Positions 1-12,653 of a stretch of 64,000 nucleotides of DNA are shown here, one piece after another. Below the pieces are notes generated by a model. It saw nothing but the letters and a program-made list of their open reading frames with translations, was not told the origin of the DNA and ran no database searches. Within the stretch, counting starts at the first letter, position 1; the number at the start of each line of letters is the position of its first letter. Source of the stretch: Agrostemma githago (lineage: Eukaryota; Streptophyta; Magnoliopsida; Caryophyllales; Caryophyllaceae); NCBI GenBank assembly GCA_958450325.1, contig OY288256.1, forward strand, positions 19,066,557-19,130,556. Reading direction: 5' to 3'. The position numbers were made by a program, and so were the translations under genes.

Positions 1-380
1 AGGTTCAGTGCCCCATCTTTTAATCACATCCACGACAGGGTTCACCAATACCCTCTTAGGGTTCAGTTTGTTGCGGGTTTAGTGACCTTGAATAAGGAAA
101 AGGGTTTAGGGTTGGATTAGGCGGAGCCGCGTAGCGGGTCCTCCTAATCTAACCCTAAACCCTTTTCCGTCCCGTCTTATGCAGTACCCTACTCTTAAGG
201 TTCAGTGCCCCATCTTTGAATCACATCCACGACAGGGTTCGCCAATACCCTCTTAGGGTTAGTTTGTTGCGGGTTTAGTGACCTTGAATAAGGAAAAGGG
301 TTTAGGGTTGGATTAGGCGGAGCCGCGAAGCGGGTTCGCCTAATCCAACACTAAACCCTTTTCCGTCCCGTCTTATGCAG

Positions 381-460
381 TACCCTACTCTTAAGGTTCA
401 GTGCCCCATCTTTGAATCACATCCACGAGAGGGTTTACCAATACCCTCTTAGGGTTCAGT
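381..460 (+). repeat. Diverged internal duplication within the linker
   Basis: Two related pieces lie 61 bp apart in each linker. TACCCT-ACT-CTTAAGGTTCAGT (381-402) and TACCCT-CTTAGGGTTCAGT (442-460) align with a 3-bp ACT gap and one substitution. The linker therefore appears to contain an older, decayed duplication of a TACCCT..CTTAGGGTTCAGT element, itself telomere-like. This pair is used as the example; the same arrangement is present in essentially every monomer. Descent from a shorter ancestral repeat is inference. Confidence 0.7.
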
Positions 461-1830
461 TTGTTGCGGGTTTAGTGACCTTGAATAAGGAAAAGGGTTT
501 AGGGTTGGATTAGGTGGAGCCGCGTAGCGGGTCCGCCTAATCCAACCCTAAACCCTTTTCCGTCCTTGAATAAGGAAAAGCGTTTAGGGTTGGATTAGGC
601 GGAGCCGCGAAGCGGGTTCCCCTAATCCAAACCTAAACCCTTTTCCGTCCCGTCTTATGAAGTACCCTACTCTTAAGGTTCAGTGCACCATCTTTGAATC
701 ACATCCACGATAGGGTTCACCAATACCCTCTTAGGGTTCAGTTTGTTGCGGGTTTAGTGACCTTGAATAAGGAAAAGGGTTTAGGGTTGGATTAGGTGGA
801 GCCGCGAAGCGGGTTCGCCTAATCCAACCCTTAACCCTTTTCCGTCCCGTCTTATGCAGTACCCTACTCTTAAGGTTCAGTGCCCCATCTTTGAATCACA
901 TCCACGATAGGGTTCACCAATACCCTCTTAGGGTTCAGTTTGTTGCGGGTTTAGTGACCTTGAATAAGGAAAAGGGTTTACGGTTGGATTACGCGGAGGC
1001 GCGTAGCGGGTCCGCCTAATCCAACCCTAAACCCTTTTCCGTCCTTGAATAAGGAAAAGGGTTTAGGGTTGCATTAGGCGGAGCCGCGATGCGGGTTCGC
1101 CTAATCCAACCCTTAACCCTTTAACGTCCCGTCTTATGCAGTACCCTACTCTTAAGGTTCAGTGCCCCATCTTTGAATCAGATCCACGACAGGGTTCACC
1201 AATACCCTCTTAGGGTTCAGTTTGTTGCGGGTTTAGTGACCTTGAATAAGGAAAAGGGTTTAGGGTTGGATTAGGTGGAGCCGCGAAGCGGGTTCGCCTA
1301 ATCCAACCCTTAACCCTTTTCCGTCCCGTCTTATGCAGTACCCTACTCTTAAGGTTCAGTGCCCCATCTTTTAATCACATCCACGACAGGGTTCACCAAT
1401 ACCCTCTTAGGGTTCAGTTTGTTGCGGGTTTAGTGACCTTGAATAAGGAAAAAGGTTTAGGGTTGGATTAGGCGGAGCCGCGAAGCGGGTTCGCCTAATC
1501 CAACCCTTAACCCTTTTCCGTCCCGTCTTATGCAGTACCCTACTCTTAAGGTTCAGTGCCCCATCTTTGAATCACATCCACGACAGGGTTCACCAATACC
1601 CTCTTAGGGTTCAGTTTGTTGCGGGTTTAGTGACCTTGAATAAGGAAAAGGGTTTACGGTTGGATTACGCGGAGGCGCGTAGCGGGTCCGCCTAATCCAA
1701 CCCTAAACCCTTTTCCGTCCTTGAATAAGGAAAAGGGTTTAGGGTTGCATTAGGCGGAGCCGCGAAGCGGGTTCGCCTAATCCAACCCTTAACCCTTTAA
1801 CGTCCCGTCTTATGCAGTACCCTACTCTTA

Positions 1831-2197
1831 AGGTTCAGTGCCCCATCTTTGAATCACATCCACGACAGGGTTCACCAATACCCTCTTAGGGTTCAGTTTG
1901 TTGCGGGTTTAGTGACCTTGAATAAGGAAAAGGGTTTACGGTTGGATTACGCGGAGGCGCGTAGCGGGTCCGCCTAATCCAACCCTAAACCCTTTTCCGT
2001 CCTTGAATAAGGAAAAGGGTTTAGGGTTGGATTACGCGGAGCCGCGTAGCGGGTCCGCCTAATCCAACCCTAAACCCTTTTCCGTCCTTGAATAAGGAAA
2101 AGCGTTTTGTGTTGGATTAGGCGGAGCCGCGAAGCGGGTTCCCCTAATCCAAACCTAAACCCTTTTCCGTCCCGTCTTATGAAGTACCCTACTCTCA
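1831..2197. repeat. Three-hairpin monomer (X, 367 bp), copy 1
   Basis: This monomer holds three 85-bp modules in a row: 1918-2002, 2003-2087 and 2088-2172. The first two carry the GTA apex with ATTACGCGGA left arms, and the third carries GAA with a TTCCCC shoulder. Its length equals the linker plus three modules exactly (112 + 255). The first module has the GGAGGCGCG variant shared with neighbouring monomers at 873 and 1549. A simple reading is addition of one GTA-type module by unequal exchange or slippage between modules. Confidence 0.93.
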
Positions 2198-3155
2198 AGG
2201 TTCAGTGCCCTATCTTTGAATCACATCCACTACAGGGTTCACCAATACCCTCTTAGGGTTCAGTTTGTTGCGGGTTTAGGGACCTTGAATAAGGAAAAGG
2301 GTTTAGGGTTGGATTAGGCGGAGCCGCGAAGCGGGTTCGCCTAATCCAACCCTTAACCCTTTTCCGTCCCGTCTTATGCAGTACCCTACTCTTAAGGTTC
2401 AGTGCCCCATCTTTGAATCACATCCACGACAGGGTTCACCAATACCCTCTTAGGGTTCAGTTTGTTGCGGGTTTAGTGACCTTGAATAAGGAAAAGGGAT
2501 TAGGGTTGGATTAGGCGGAGCCACGTAGCGGGTCCGCCTAATCCAACCCTAAACTCTTTTCCGTCCTTGAATAAGAAAAAGGGTTTAGGGTTAGATTAGG
2601 CGGAGCCGCGAAGCGGGTTTGCCTAATCCAACCCTAAACCCTTTTCCGTCCCGTCTTATGCAGTACCCTACTCTTAAGGTTCAGTGCCCCATCTTTAAAT
2701 CACATCCACGACAGGGTTCACCAATACCCTCTTAGGGTTCTGTTTATTGTGGGTTTAGTGACCTTGAATAAGGAAAAGGGTTTAGGGTTGGATTACGCGG
2801 AGCCGCGTAGCGGGTCCGCCTAATCCAACCCTAAACCCTTTTCCGTCCATGAATAAGGAAAAGCGTTTAGGGTTGGATTAGGCGGAGCCGCGAAGCGGGT
2901 TCCCCTAATCCAAACCTAAACCCTTTTCCGTCCCGTCTTATGAAGTACCCTACTCTTAAGGTTCAGTGCACCATCTTTGAATCACATCCACGATAGGGTT
3001 CACCAATACCCTCTTAGGGTTCAGTTTGTTGCGGGTTTAGTGACCTTGAATAAGGAAAAGGGTTTAGGGTTGGATTAGGTGGAGCCGCGAAGCGGGTTCG
3101 CCTAATCCAACCCTTAACCCTTTTCCGTCCCGTCTTATGCAGTACCCTACTCTTA

Positions 3156-5438
3156 AGGTTCAGTGCCCCATCTTTGAATCACATCCACGATAGGGTTCAC
3201 CAATACCCTCTTAGGGTTCAGTTTGTTGCGGGTTTAGTGACCTTGAATAAGGAAAAGGGTTTAGGGTTGGATTAGGCGGAGCCGCGTAGTGGGTCCGCCT
3301 AATCCAACCCTAAACCCTTTTCCGTCCTTGAATAAGGAAAAGGGTTTAGGGTTGGATTAGGCGGAGCCGCGAAGCAGGTTCGCCTAATCCAACCCTTAAC
3401 ACTTTTCCGTCCCGTCTTTTGCAGTACCCTACTCTTAAGGTTCAGTGCCCCATCTTTTAATCACATCCACGACAGGGTTCACCAATACCCTCTTAGGGTT
3501 CAGTTTGTTGCGGGTTTAGTGACCTTGAATAAGGAAAAGGGTTTAGGGTTGGATTAGGCGGAGTCGCGTAGCGGGTCCTCCTAATCTAACCCTAAGCCCT
3601 TTTCCGTCCCGTCTTATGCAGTACCCTACTCTTAAGGTTCAGTGCCCCATCTTTGAATCACATCCACGACAGGGTTCGCCAATACCCTCTTAGGGTTAGT
3701 TTGTTGCGGGTTTAGTGACCTTGAATAAGGAAAAGGGTTTAGGGTTGGATTAGGCGGAGCCGCGAAGCGGGTTCGCCTAATCCAACCCTAAACCCTTTTC
3801 CGTCCCGTCTTATGCAGTACCCTACTCTTAAGGTTCAGTGCCCCATCTTTGAATCACATCCACGAGAGGGTTCACCAATACCCTCTTAGGGTTCAGTTTG
3901 TTGCGGGTTTAGTGACCTTGAATAAGGAAAAGGGTTTAGGGTTGGATTAGGTGGAGCCGCGTAGCGGGTCTGCCTAATCCAACCCTAAACCCTTTTCCGT
4001 CCTTGAATAAGGAAAAGCGTTTAGGGTTGGATTAGGCGGAGCCGCGAAGCGGGTTCCCCTAATCCAAACCTAAACCCTTTTCCGTCCCGTCTTATGAAGT
4101 ACCCTACTCTTAAGGTTCAGTGCACCATCTTTGAATCACATCCACGATAGGGTTCACCAATACCCTCTTAGGGTTCAGTTTGTTGCGGGTTTAGTGACTT
4201 TGAATAAGGAAAAGGGTTTAGGGTTGGATTACGCGGAGCCGCGTAGCGGGTCCGCCTAATCCAACCCTAAACCCTTTTCCGTCCTTGAATAAGGAAAAGC
4301 GTTTAGGGTTGGATTAGGCGGAGCCGCGAAGCGGGTTTGCCTAATCCAACCCTTAACCCTTTTCCGTCCCGTCTTATGCAGTACCCTACTCTTAAGGTTC
4401 AGTGCCCCATCTTTGAATCACATCCACGATAGGGTTCACCAATACCCTCTTAGGGTTCAGTTTGTTGCGGGTTTAGTGACCTTGAATAAGGAAAAGGGTT
4501 TAGGGTTGGATTAGGCGGAGCCGCGTAGTGGGTCCGCCTAATCCAACCCTAAACCCTTTTCCGTCCTTGAATAAGGAAAAGGGTTTAGGGTTGGATTAGG
4601 CGGACCCGCGAAGCAGGTTCGCCTAATCCAACCCTTAACCCTTTTCCGTCCCGTCTTTTGCAGTACCCTACTCTTAAGGTTCAGTGCCCCATCTTTTAAT
4701 CACATCCACGACAGGGTTCACCAATACCCTCTTAGGGTTCAGTTTGTTGCGGGTTTAGTGACCTTGAATAAGGAAAAGGGTTTAGGGTTGGATTAGGCGG
4801 AGCCGCGTAGCGGGTCCTCCTAATCTAACCCTAAGCCCTTTTCCGTCCCGTCTTATGCAGTACCCTACTCTTAAGGTTCAGTGCCCCATCTTTGAATCAC
4901 ATCCACGACAGGGTTCGCCAATACCCTCTTAGGGTTAGTTTGTTGCGGGTTTAGTGACCTTGAATAAGGAAAAGGGTTTAGGGTTGGATTAGGCGGAGCC
5001 GCGAAGCGGGTTCGCCTAATCCAACCCTAAACCCTTTTCCGTCCCGTCTTATGCAGTACCCTACTCTTAAGGTTCAGTGCCCCATCTTTGAATCACATCC
5101 ACGAGAGGGTTCACCAATACCCTCTTAGGGTTCAGTTTGTTGCGGGTTTAGTGACCTTGAATAAGGAAAAGGGTTTAGGGTTGGATTAGGTGGAGCCGCG
5201 TAGCGGGTCTGCCTAATCCAACCCTAAACCCTTTTCCGTCCTTGAATAAGGAAAAGCGTTTAGGGTTGGATTAGGCAGAGCCGCGAAGCGGGTTCCCCTA
5301 ATCCAAACCTAAACCCTTTTCCGTCCCGTCTTATGAAGTACCCTACTCTTAAGGTTCAGTGCACCATCTTTGAATCACATCCACGATAGGGTTCACCAAT
5401 ACCCTCTTAGGGTTCAGTTTATTGCGGGTTTAGTGACC
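3156..5438. repeat. 1239-bp tandem duplication (L S S L L phase)
   Basis: Monomers at 3156, 3438, 3635 and 3831 match those at 4395, 4677, 4874 and 5070 in order, with the same one-base-short monomer and the same GTAGTGGG/GAAGCAGG, CGTCTTTTGCAG and GGGTCTGCC variants. The match runs about 1044 bp per copy (3156-4199 and 4395-5438). It ends inside a monomer, where 4113 is a two-hairpin and 5352 a one-hairpin type. Confidence 0.85.
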
Positions 5439-7523
5439 TTGAATAAGGAAAAGGGTTTAGGGTTGGATTAGGTGGAGCCGCGAAGCGGGTTCGCCTAATC
5501 CAACCCTTAACCCTTTTCCGTCCCGTCTTATGCAGTACCCTACTCTTAAGGTTCAGTGCCCCATCTTTGAATCACATCCACGATAGGGTTCACCAATACC
5601 CTCTTAGGGTTCAGTTTGTTGCGGGTTTAGTGACCTTGAATAAGGAAAAGGGTTTACGGTTGGATTACGCGGAGGCGCGTAGCGGGTCCGCCTAATCCAA
5701 CCCTAAACCCTTTTCCGTCCTTGAATAAGGAAAAGGGTTTAGAATTGCATTAGGCGGAGCCGCGAAACGGGTTCGCCTAATCCAACCCTTAACCCTTTAA
5801 CGTCCCGTCTTATGCAGTACCCTACTCTTAAGGTTCAGTGCCCCATCTTTGAATCAGATCCACGACAGGGTTCACCAATACGCTCTTAGGGTTCAGTTTG
5901 TTGCGGGTTTAGTGACCTTGAATAAGGAAAAGGGTTTAGGGTTGGATTAGGTGGAGCCGCGAAGCGGGTTCGCCTAATCCAACCCTTAACCCTTTTCCGT
6001 CCCGTCTTATGCAGTACCCTACTCTTAAGGTTCAGTGCCCCATCTTTTAATCACATCCACGACAGGGTTCACCAATACCCTCTTAGGGTTCAGTTTGTTG
6101 CGGGTTTAGTGACCTTGAATAAGGAAAAGGGTTTAGGGTTGGATTAGGCGGAGCCGCGAAGCGGGTTCGCCTATTCCAACCCTTAACCCTTTTCCGTCCC
6201 GTCTTATGCAGTACCCTACACTTAAGGTTCAGTGCCCCATCTTTGAATCACATCCACGACAGGGTTCACCAATACCCTCTTAGGGTTCAGTTTGTTGCGG
6301 GTTTAGTGACCTTGAATAAGGAAAAGGTTTTACGGTTGGATTACACGGAGGCGCGTAGCGGGTCCGCCTAATCCAACCCTAAACCCTTTTCCGTCCTTGA
6401 ATAAGGAAAAGGGTTTAGGGTTGAATTGGCGGAGCCGCGAAGCGGGTTCGCCTAATCCAACCCTTAACCCTTTAACGTCCCGTCTTATGCAGTACCCTAC
6501 TCTTAAGGTTCAGTGCCCCATCTTTGAATCACATCCACGACAGGGTTCACCAATACCCTCTTAGGGTTCAGTTTGTTGCGGGTTTAGTGACCTTGAATAA
6601 GGAAAAGGGTTTACGGTTGGATTACGCGGAGGCGCGTAGCGGGTCCGCCTAATCCAACCCTAAACCCTTTTCCGTCCTTGAATAAGGAAAAGGGTTTAGG
6701 GTTGGATTACGCGGAGCCGCGTAGCGGGTCCGCCTAATCCAACCCTAAACCCTTTTCCGTCCTTGAATAAGGAAAAGCGTTTTGTGTTGGATTAGGCGGA
6801 GCCGCGAAACGGGTTCCCCTAATCCAAACCTAAACCCTTTTCCGTCCCGTCTTATGAAGTACCCTACTCTCAAGGTTCAGTGCCCTATCTTTGAATCACA
6901 TCCACTACAGGGTTCACCAATACCCTCTTAGGGTTCAGTTTGTTGCGGGTTTAGTGACCTTGAATAAGGAAAAGGGTTTAGGGTTGGATTAGGCGGAGCC
7001 GCGAAGCGGGTTCGCCTAATCCAACCCTTAACCCTTTTCCGTCCCGTCTTATGCAGTACCCTACTCTTAAGGTTTAGTGCGCCATCTTTGAATCACATCC
7101 ACGACAGGGTTCATCAATACCCTCTTAGGGTTCAGTTTGTTGCGGGTTTAGTGACCTTGAATAAGGAAAAGGGTTTAGGGTTGGATTAGGCGGGGCCGCG
7201 TAGCGGGTCCGCCTAATCCAACCCTAAACTCTTTTCCGTCCTTGAATAAGAAAAAGGGTTTAGGGTTAGATTAGGCGGAGCCGCGAAGCGGGTTTGCCTA
7301 ATCCAACCCTAAACCCTTTTCCGTCCCGTCTTATGCAGTACCCTACTCTTAAGGTTCAGTGCCCCATCTTTAAATCACATCCACGACAGGGTTCACCAAT
7401 ACCCTCTTAGGGTTCAGTTTTTTGTGGGTTTAGTGACCTTGAATAAGGAAAAGGGTTTAGGATTGGATTACGCGGAGCCGCGTAGCGGGTCCGCCTAATC
7501 CAACCCTAAACCCTTTTCCGTCC
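4677..7523. repeat. Segmental duplication, 4676-bp offset, copy 2
   Basis: Second copy of the block at 1-2848, with scattered single-base differences such as AGAATTGCATTAGG near 5740, CCTATTCC near 6171 and GAAACGGG in the triple-hairpin monomer. It directly continues the 1239-bp tandem duplication that begins at 3156. The nested arrangement shows at least two rounds of duplication of different lengths. Confidence 0.85.
6506..6872. repeat. Three-hairpin monomer (X, 367 bp), copy 2
   Basis: This is the second and only other three-hairpin monomer, with modules at 6593-6677, 6678-6762 and 6763-6847. It shares the private variants of the copy at 1831: GGAGGCGCG in the first module and GCGTTTTGTGTTGG in the third. 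Its third apex reads GAAACGG rather than GAAGCGG. It sits at the equivalent position of the 4676-bp-offset duplication, so the triplet arose once and was then copied with its surroundings. Confidence 0.92.
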
Positions 7524-8027
7524 TTGAATAAGGAAAAGGGTTTAGGGTTGGATTAGGCGGAGCCGCGAAGCGGGTTCGCCTAATCCAACCCTTAACCCTT
7601 TTCCGTCCCGTCTTATGCAGTACCCTACTCTTAAGGTTCATTGCCCCATCTTTTAATCACATCCACGACAGGGTTCACCAATACCCTCTTAGGGTTCAGT
7701 TTGTTGCGGGTTTAGTGTCCTTGAATAAGGAAAAGGGTTTACTGTTGGATTAGGCGGAGCCGCGTAGCGGGTCCTCCTAATCCAACCCTAAGCCCTTTTC
7801 CGTCCCGTCTTATGCAGTAGTCTACTCTTAAGGTTCAGTGCCCCATCTTTGAATCACATCCTCGACAGGGTTCACCAATACCCTCTTAGGGTTCAGTTTG
7901 TTGCGGGTTTAGTGACCTTGAATAAGGAAAAGGGTTTAGGGTTGGATTAGGCAGAGCTGCGAAGCGGGTTCGCCTAATCCAACCCTAAACCCTTTTCCGT
8001 CCCGTCTTATGCAGTACCCTACTCTTA

Positions 8028-11000
8028 AGGATTAGTGCCCCATCTTTGAATCACATCCACGACAGGGTTCACCAATAATACCCTCTTAGGGTTCAGTTTG
8101 TTGCGGGTTGAGTGACCTTGAATAAGGAAAAGGGTTTAGGGTTGGATTAGGCGGATCCGCGTAGTGGGTCCGCCTAATCCAACCCTAAACCCTTTTCCGT
8201 CCTTGAATAAGGAAAAGGGTTTAGGGTTGGATTAGGCGGAGCCGCGAAGCGGGTTCGCCTAATCCAACCCTTAACCCTTTTCCGTCCCGTCTTATGCAGT
8301 ACCCTACTCTTAAGGTTCAGTACCCCATCTTTTAATCACATCCACGACAGGGTTCACCAATACCCTCTTAGGGTTCAGTTTGTTGCGGGTTTAGTGACCT
8401 TGAATAACGAAAAGGGTTTAGGGTTGGATTAGGCGGAGCCGCGTAGCGGGTCCTCCTAATCTAACCCTAAGCCCTTTTCCGTCCCGTCTTATGAAGTACC
8501 CTACTCTTAAGGTTCAGTGCACCATCTTTGAATCACATCCACGATAGGGTTCCACAATACCCTCTTAGGGTTCAGTTTGTTGCGGGTTTAGTGACCTTGA
8601 ATAAGGAAAAGGGTTTAGGGTTGGATTAGTTGGAGCCGCGTAGCGGGTCCGCCTAATCCAACCCTAAACCCTTTTCCGTCCTTGAATAAGGAAAAGCGTT
8701 TAGGGTTGGATTAGGCGGAGCCGCGAAGCGGGTTCCCCTAATCCAAACCTAAACCCTTTTCCGTCCCGTCTTATGAATTACCCTACTCTTAAGGTTCAGT
8801 GCCCCATCTTTGAATCACATCCACGACAGGGTTCACCAATACCCTCTTAGGGTTCAGTTTGTTGCGGGTTTAGTGACCTTGAATAGGGAAAAGGGTTTAG
8901 GGTTGGATTAGGCGGATCCGCGTAGTGGGTCCGCCTAATCCAACCCTAAACCCTTTTCCGTCCTTGAATAAGGAAAAGGGTTTAGGGTTGGATTAGGCGG
9001 AGCCGCGAAGCGGGTTCGCCTAATCCAACCCTTAACCCTTTTCCGTCCCGTCTTATGCAGTACCCTACTCTTAAGGTTCAGTGCCCCATCTTTTAATCAC
9101 ATCCACGACAGGGTTCACCAATACCCTCTTAGGGTTCAGTTTGTTGCGGGTTTAGTGACCTTGAATAACGAAAAGGGTTTAGGGTTGGATTAGGCGGAGC
9201 CGCGTAGCGGGTCCTCCTAATCTAACCCTAAGCCCTTTTCCGTCCCGTCTTATGAAGTACCCTACTCTTAAGGTTCAGTGCACCATCTTTGAATCACATC
9301 CACGATAGGGTCCCCCAATACCCTCTTAGGGTTCAGTTTGTTGCGGGTTTAGTGACCTTGAATAAGGAAAAGGGTTTAGGGTTGGATTAGGTGGAGCCGC
9401 GAAGCGGGTTCGCCTAATCCAACCCTTAACCCTTTTCCGTCCCGTCTTATGCAGTACCCTACTCTTAAGGTTCAGTGCCCCATCTTTGAATCACATCCAC
9501 GATAGGGTTCACCAATACCCTCTTAGGGTTCAGTTTGTTGCGGGTTTAGTGACCTTGAATAAGGAAAAGGGTTTACGGTTGGATTACGCGGAGGCGTGTA
9601 GCGGGTCCGCCTAATCCAACCCTAAACCCTTTTCCGTCCTTGAATAAGGAAAAGGGTTTAGGGTTGCATTAGGCGGAGCCGCGAAGCGGGTTCGCCTAAT
9701 CCAACCCTTAACCCTTTAACGTCCCGTCTTATGCAGTACCCTACTCTTAAGGTTCAGTGCCCCATCTTTGAATCACATCCACGACAGGGTTCACCAATAC
9801 CCTCTTAGGGTTCAGTTTGTTGCGGGTTTAGTGACCTTGAATAAGGAAAAGGGTTTAGGGTTGGATTAGGTGGAGCCGCGAAGCGGGTTCGCCTAATCCA
9901 TTCCTTAACCCTTTTCCGTCCCGTCTTATGCAGTACCCTACTCTTAAGGTTCAGTGCCCCATCTTTTAATCACATCCACGACAGGGTTCACCAATACCCT
10001 CTTAGGGTTCAGTTTGTTGCGGGTTTAGTGACCTTGAATAAGGAAAAGGGTTTAGGGTTGGATTAGGCGGAGCCGCGAAGCGGGTTCGCCTAATCCAACC
10101 CTTAACCCTTTTCCGTCCCGTCTTATGCAGTACCCTACTCTTAAGGTTCAGTGCCCCATCTTTTAATCACATCCACGACAGGGTTCACCAATACCCTCTT
10201 AGGGTTCAGTTTGTTGCGGGTTTAGTGACCTTGAATAAGGAAAAGGGTTTAGGGTTGGATTAGGCGGAGCCGCGAAGCGGGTTCGCCTAATCCAACCCTT
10301 AACCCTTTTCCGTCCCGTCTTATGCAGTACCCTACTCTTAAGGTTCAGTGCCCCATCTTTGAATCACATCCACGACAGGGTTCACCAATACCCTCTTAGG
10401 GTTCAGTTTGTTGCGGGTTTAGTGACCTTGAATAAGGAAAAGGGTTTAGGGTTGGATTAGTTGGAGCCGCGTAGCGGGTCCGCCTAATCCAACCCTAAAC
10501 CCTTTTCCGTCCTTGAATAAGGAAAAGCGTTTAGGGTTGGATTAGGCGGAGCCGCGAAGCGGGTTCGCCTAATCCAACCCTTAACCCTTTTCCGTCCCGT
10601 CTTATGCAGTACCCTACTCTTAAGGTTCAGTGCCCCATCTTTTAATCACATCCACGACAGGGTTCACCAATACCCTCTTAGGGTTCAGTTTGTTGCGGGT
10701 TTAGTGACCTTGAATAAGGAAAAGGGTTTAGGGTTGGATTAGGCGGAGCCGCGAAGCGGGTTCGCCTAATCCAACCCTTAACCCTTTTCCGTCCCGTCTT
10801 ATGCAGTACCCTACTCTTAAGGTTCAGTGCCCCATCTTTGAATCACATCCACGACAGGGTTCACCAATACCCTCTTAGGGTTCAGTTTGTTGCGGGTTTA
10901 GTGACCTTGAATAAGGAAAAGGGTTTAGGGTTGGATTAGTTGGAGCCGCGTAGCGGGTCCGCCTAATCCAACCCTAAACCCTTTTCCGTCCTTGAATAAG

Positions 11001-12653
11001 GAAAAGCGTTTAGGGTTGGATTAGGCGGAGCCGCGAAGCGGGTTCCCCTAATCCAAACCTAAACCCTTTTCCGTCCCGTCTTATGAATTACCCTACTCTT
11101 AAGGTTCAGTGCCCCATCTTTGAATCACATCCACGACAGGGTTCACCAATACCCTCTTAGGGTTCAGTTTGTTGCGGGTTTAGTGACCTTGAATAGGGAA
11201 AAGGGTTTAGGGTTGGATTAGGCGGATCCGCGTAGTGGGTCCGCCTAATCCAACCCTAAACCCTTTTCCGTCCTTGAATAAGGAAAAGGGTTTAGGGTTG
11301 GATTAGGCGGAGCCGCGAAGCGGGTTCGCCTAATCCAACCCTTAACCCTTTTCCGTCCCGTCTTATGCAGTACCCTACTCTTAAGGTTCAGTGCCCCATC
11401 TTTTAATCACATCCACGACAGGGTTCACCAATACCCTCTTAGGGTTCAGTTTGTTGCGGGTTTAGTGACCTTGAATAACGAAAAGGGTTTAGGGTTGGAT
11501 TAGGCGGAGCCGCGTAGCGGGTCCTCCTAATCTAACCCTAAGCCCTTTTCCGTCCCGTCTTATGAAGTACCCTACTCTTAAGGTTCAGTGCACCATCTTT
11601 GAATCACATCCACGATAGGGTTCCCCAATACCCTCTTAGGGTTCAGTTTGTTGCGGGTTTAGTGACCTTGAATAAGGAAAAGGGTTTAGGGTTGGATTAG
11701 GTGGAGCCGCGAAGCGGGTTCGCCTAATCCATTCCTTAACCCTTTTCCGTCCCGTCTTATGCAGTACCCTACTCTTAAGGTTCAGTGCCCCATCTTTTAA
11801 TCACATCCACGACAGGGTTCACCAATACCCTCTTAGGGTTCAGTTTGTTGCGGGTTTAGTGACCTTGAATAAGGAAAAGGGTTTAGGGTTGGATTAGGCG
11901 GAGCCGCGAAGCGGGTTCGCCTAATCCAACCCTTAACCCTTTTCCGTCCCGTCTTATGCAGTACCCTACTCTTAAGGTTCAGTGCCCCATCTTTGAATCA
12001 CATCCACGACAGGGTTCACCAATACCCTCTTAGGGTTCAGTTTGTTGCGGGTTTAGTGACCTTGAATAAGGAAAAGGGTTTAGGGTTGGATTAGGTGGAG
12101 CCGCGAAGCGGGTTCGCCTAATCCAACCCTTAACCCTTTTCCGTCCCGTCTTATGCAGTACCCTACTCTTAATGTTCAGTGCCCCATCTTTTAATCACAT
12201 CCACGACAGGGTTCACCAATACCCTCTTAGGGTTCAGTTTGTTGCGGGTTTAGTGACCTTGAATAAGGAAAAGGGTTTAGGGTTGGATTAGGCGGAGCCG
12301 CGAAGCGGGTTCGCCTAATCCAACCCTTAACCCTTTTCCGTCCCGTCTTATGCAGTACCCTACTCTTAAGGTTCAGTGCCCCATCTTTGAATCACATCCA
12401 CGACAGGGTTCACCAATAATACCCTCTTAGGGTTCAGTTTGTTGCGGGTTGAGTGACCTTGAATAAGGAAAAGGGTTTAGGGTTGGATTAGGCGGAGCCG
12501 CGTATCGGGTTTGCCTAATCCAACCCTAAACCCTTTTCCGTCCTTGAATAAGAAAAAGGGTTTAGGGTTGGATTAGGCGGAGCCGCGAAACGGGTTTGCC
12601 TAATCTAACCCTAAACCCTTTTCCGTCCCGTCTTATGCAGTACCCTACTCTTA
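8028..12653. repeat. Two 285-bp monomers sharing a 3-bp linker insertion
   Basis: The monomers at 8028-8312 and 12369-12653 both read CAATAATACCC (3 bp longer than CAATACCC) and GCGGGTTGAGTGACC instead of GGGTTTAGTG. Their hairpins differ: GATCCGCGTAGTGGG/GAAGCGG in the first, GTATCGGG/GAAACGGG in the second. The linker halves share ancestry while the hairpin halves do not, again placing a crossover close to the first hairpin. Confidence 0.8.
8560..11725. repeat. 2310-bp-offset duplication pair
   Basis: The stretch of about 8560-9415 is repeated at about 10870-11725. Shared private variants are GATTAGTTGG, TTATGAATTACCC, GAATAGGGAAAAG with GATCCGCGTAGTGGG, and GAATAACGAAAAG with GGGTCCTCC. 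The match ends inside the monomer at 11581. Its right part instead matches the monomer at 9750 (CCATTCCTTAACCC), which indicates a crossover within a monomer. A shorter partial tandem pair also lies between the copies: 10144-10563 and 10623-11042, offset 479 bp. Confidence 0.82.

Larger units (their letters stand above)
1..2848. repeat. Segmental duplication, 4676-bp offset, copy 1
   Basis: Monomers from 1 to the first hairpin of the monomer at 2677 recur in the same order and types at 4677-7523. The offset is 4676 bp, falling to 4675 after a one-base deletion near 6430. Shared private variants include the triple-hairpin monomer, the 196-bp monomer, CACGAGAGG and GCATTAGG. Copies diverge at the second hairpin of 2677 (GTCCATGAATAAGG with TTCCCC) versus 7352 (TTCGCC). 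Copy 1 is cut by the left window edge. Confidence 0.85.
1..12368. repeat. Array domain A: 52 mixed monomers
   Basis: Contains 29 S, 21 L and 2 X monomers. Anchors with type: 1S 198S 394L 676S 873L 1155S 1352S 1549L 1831X 2198S 2395L 2677L 2959S 3156L 3438S 3635S 3831L 4113L 4395L 4677S 4874S 5070L 5352S 5549L 5831S 6028S 6225L 6506X 6873S 7070L 7352L 7634S 7831S 8028L 8313S 8510L 8792L 9074S 9271S 9468L 9750S 9947S 10144S 10341L 10623S 10820L 11102L 11384S 11581S 11778S 11975S 12172S. Characteristic variants are GGAGGCGCG hairpins with GCATTAGG partners and CCCTTTAACGTCC ends, GTGCACCATC linkers, and a one-base-shorter linker (TTAGGGTTAGTTTG) at 198, 3635 and 4874. Domain borders are my grouping by shared variants; nothing physical separates them. 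Confidence 0.88.
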
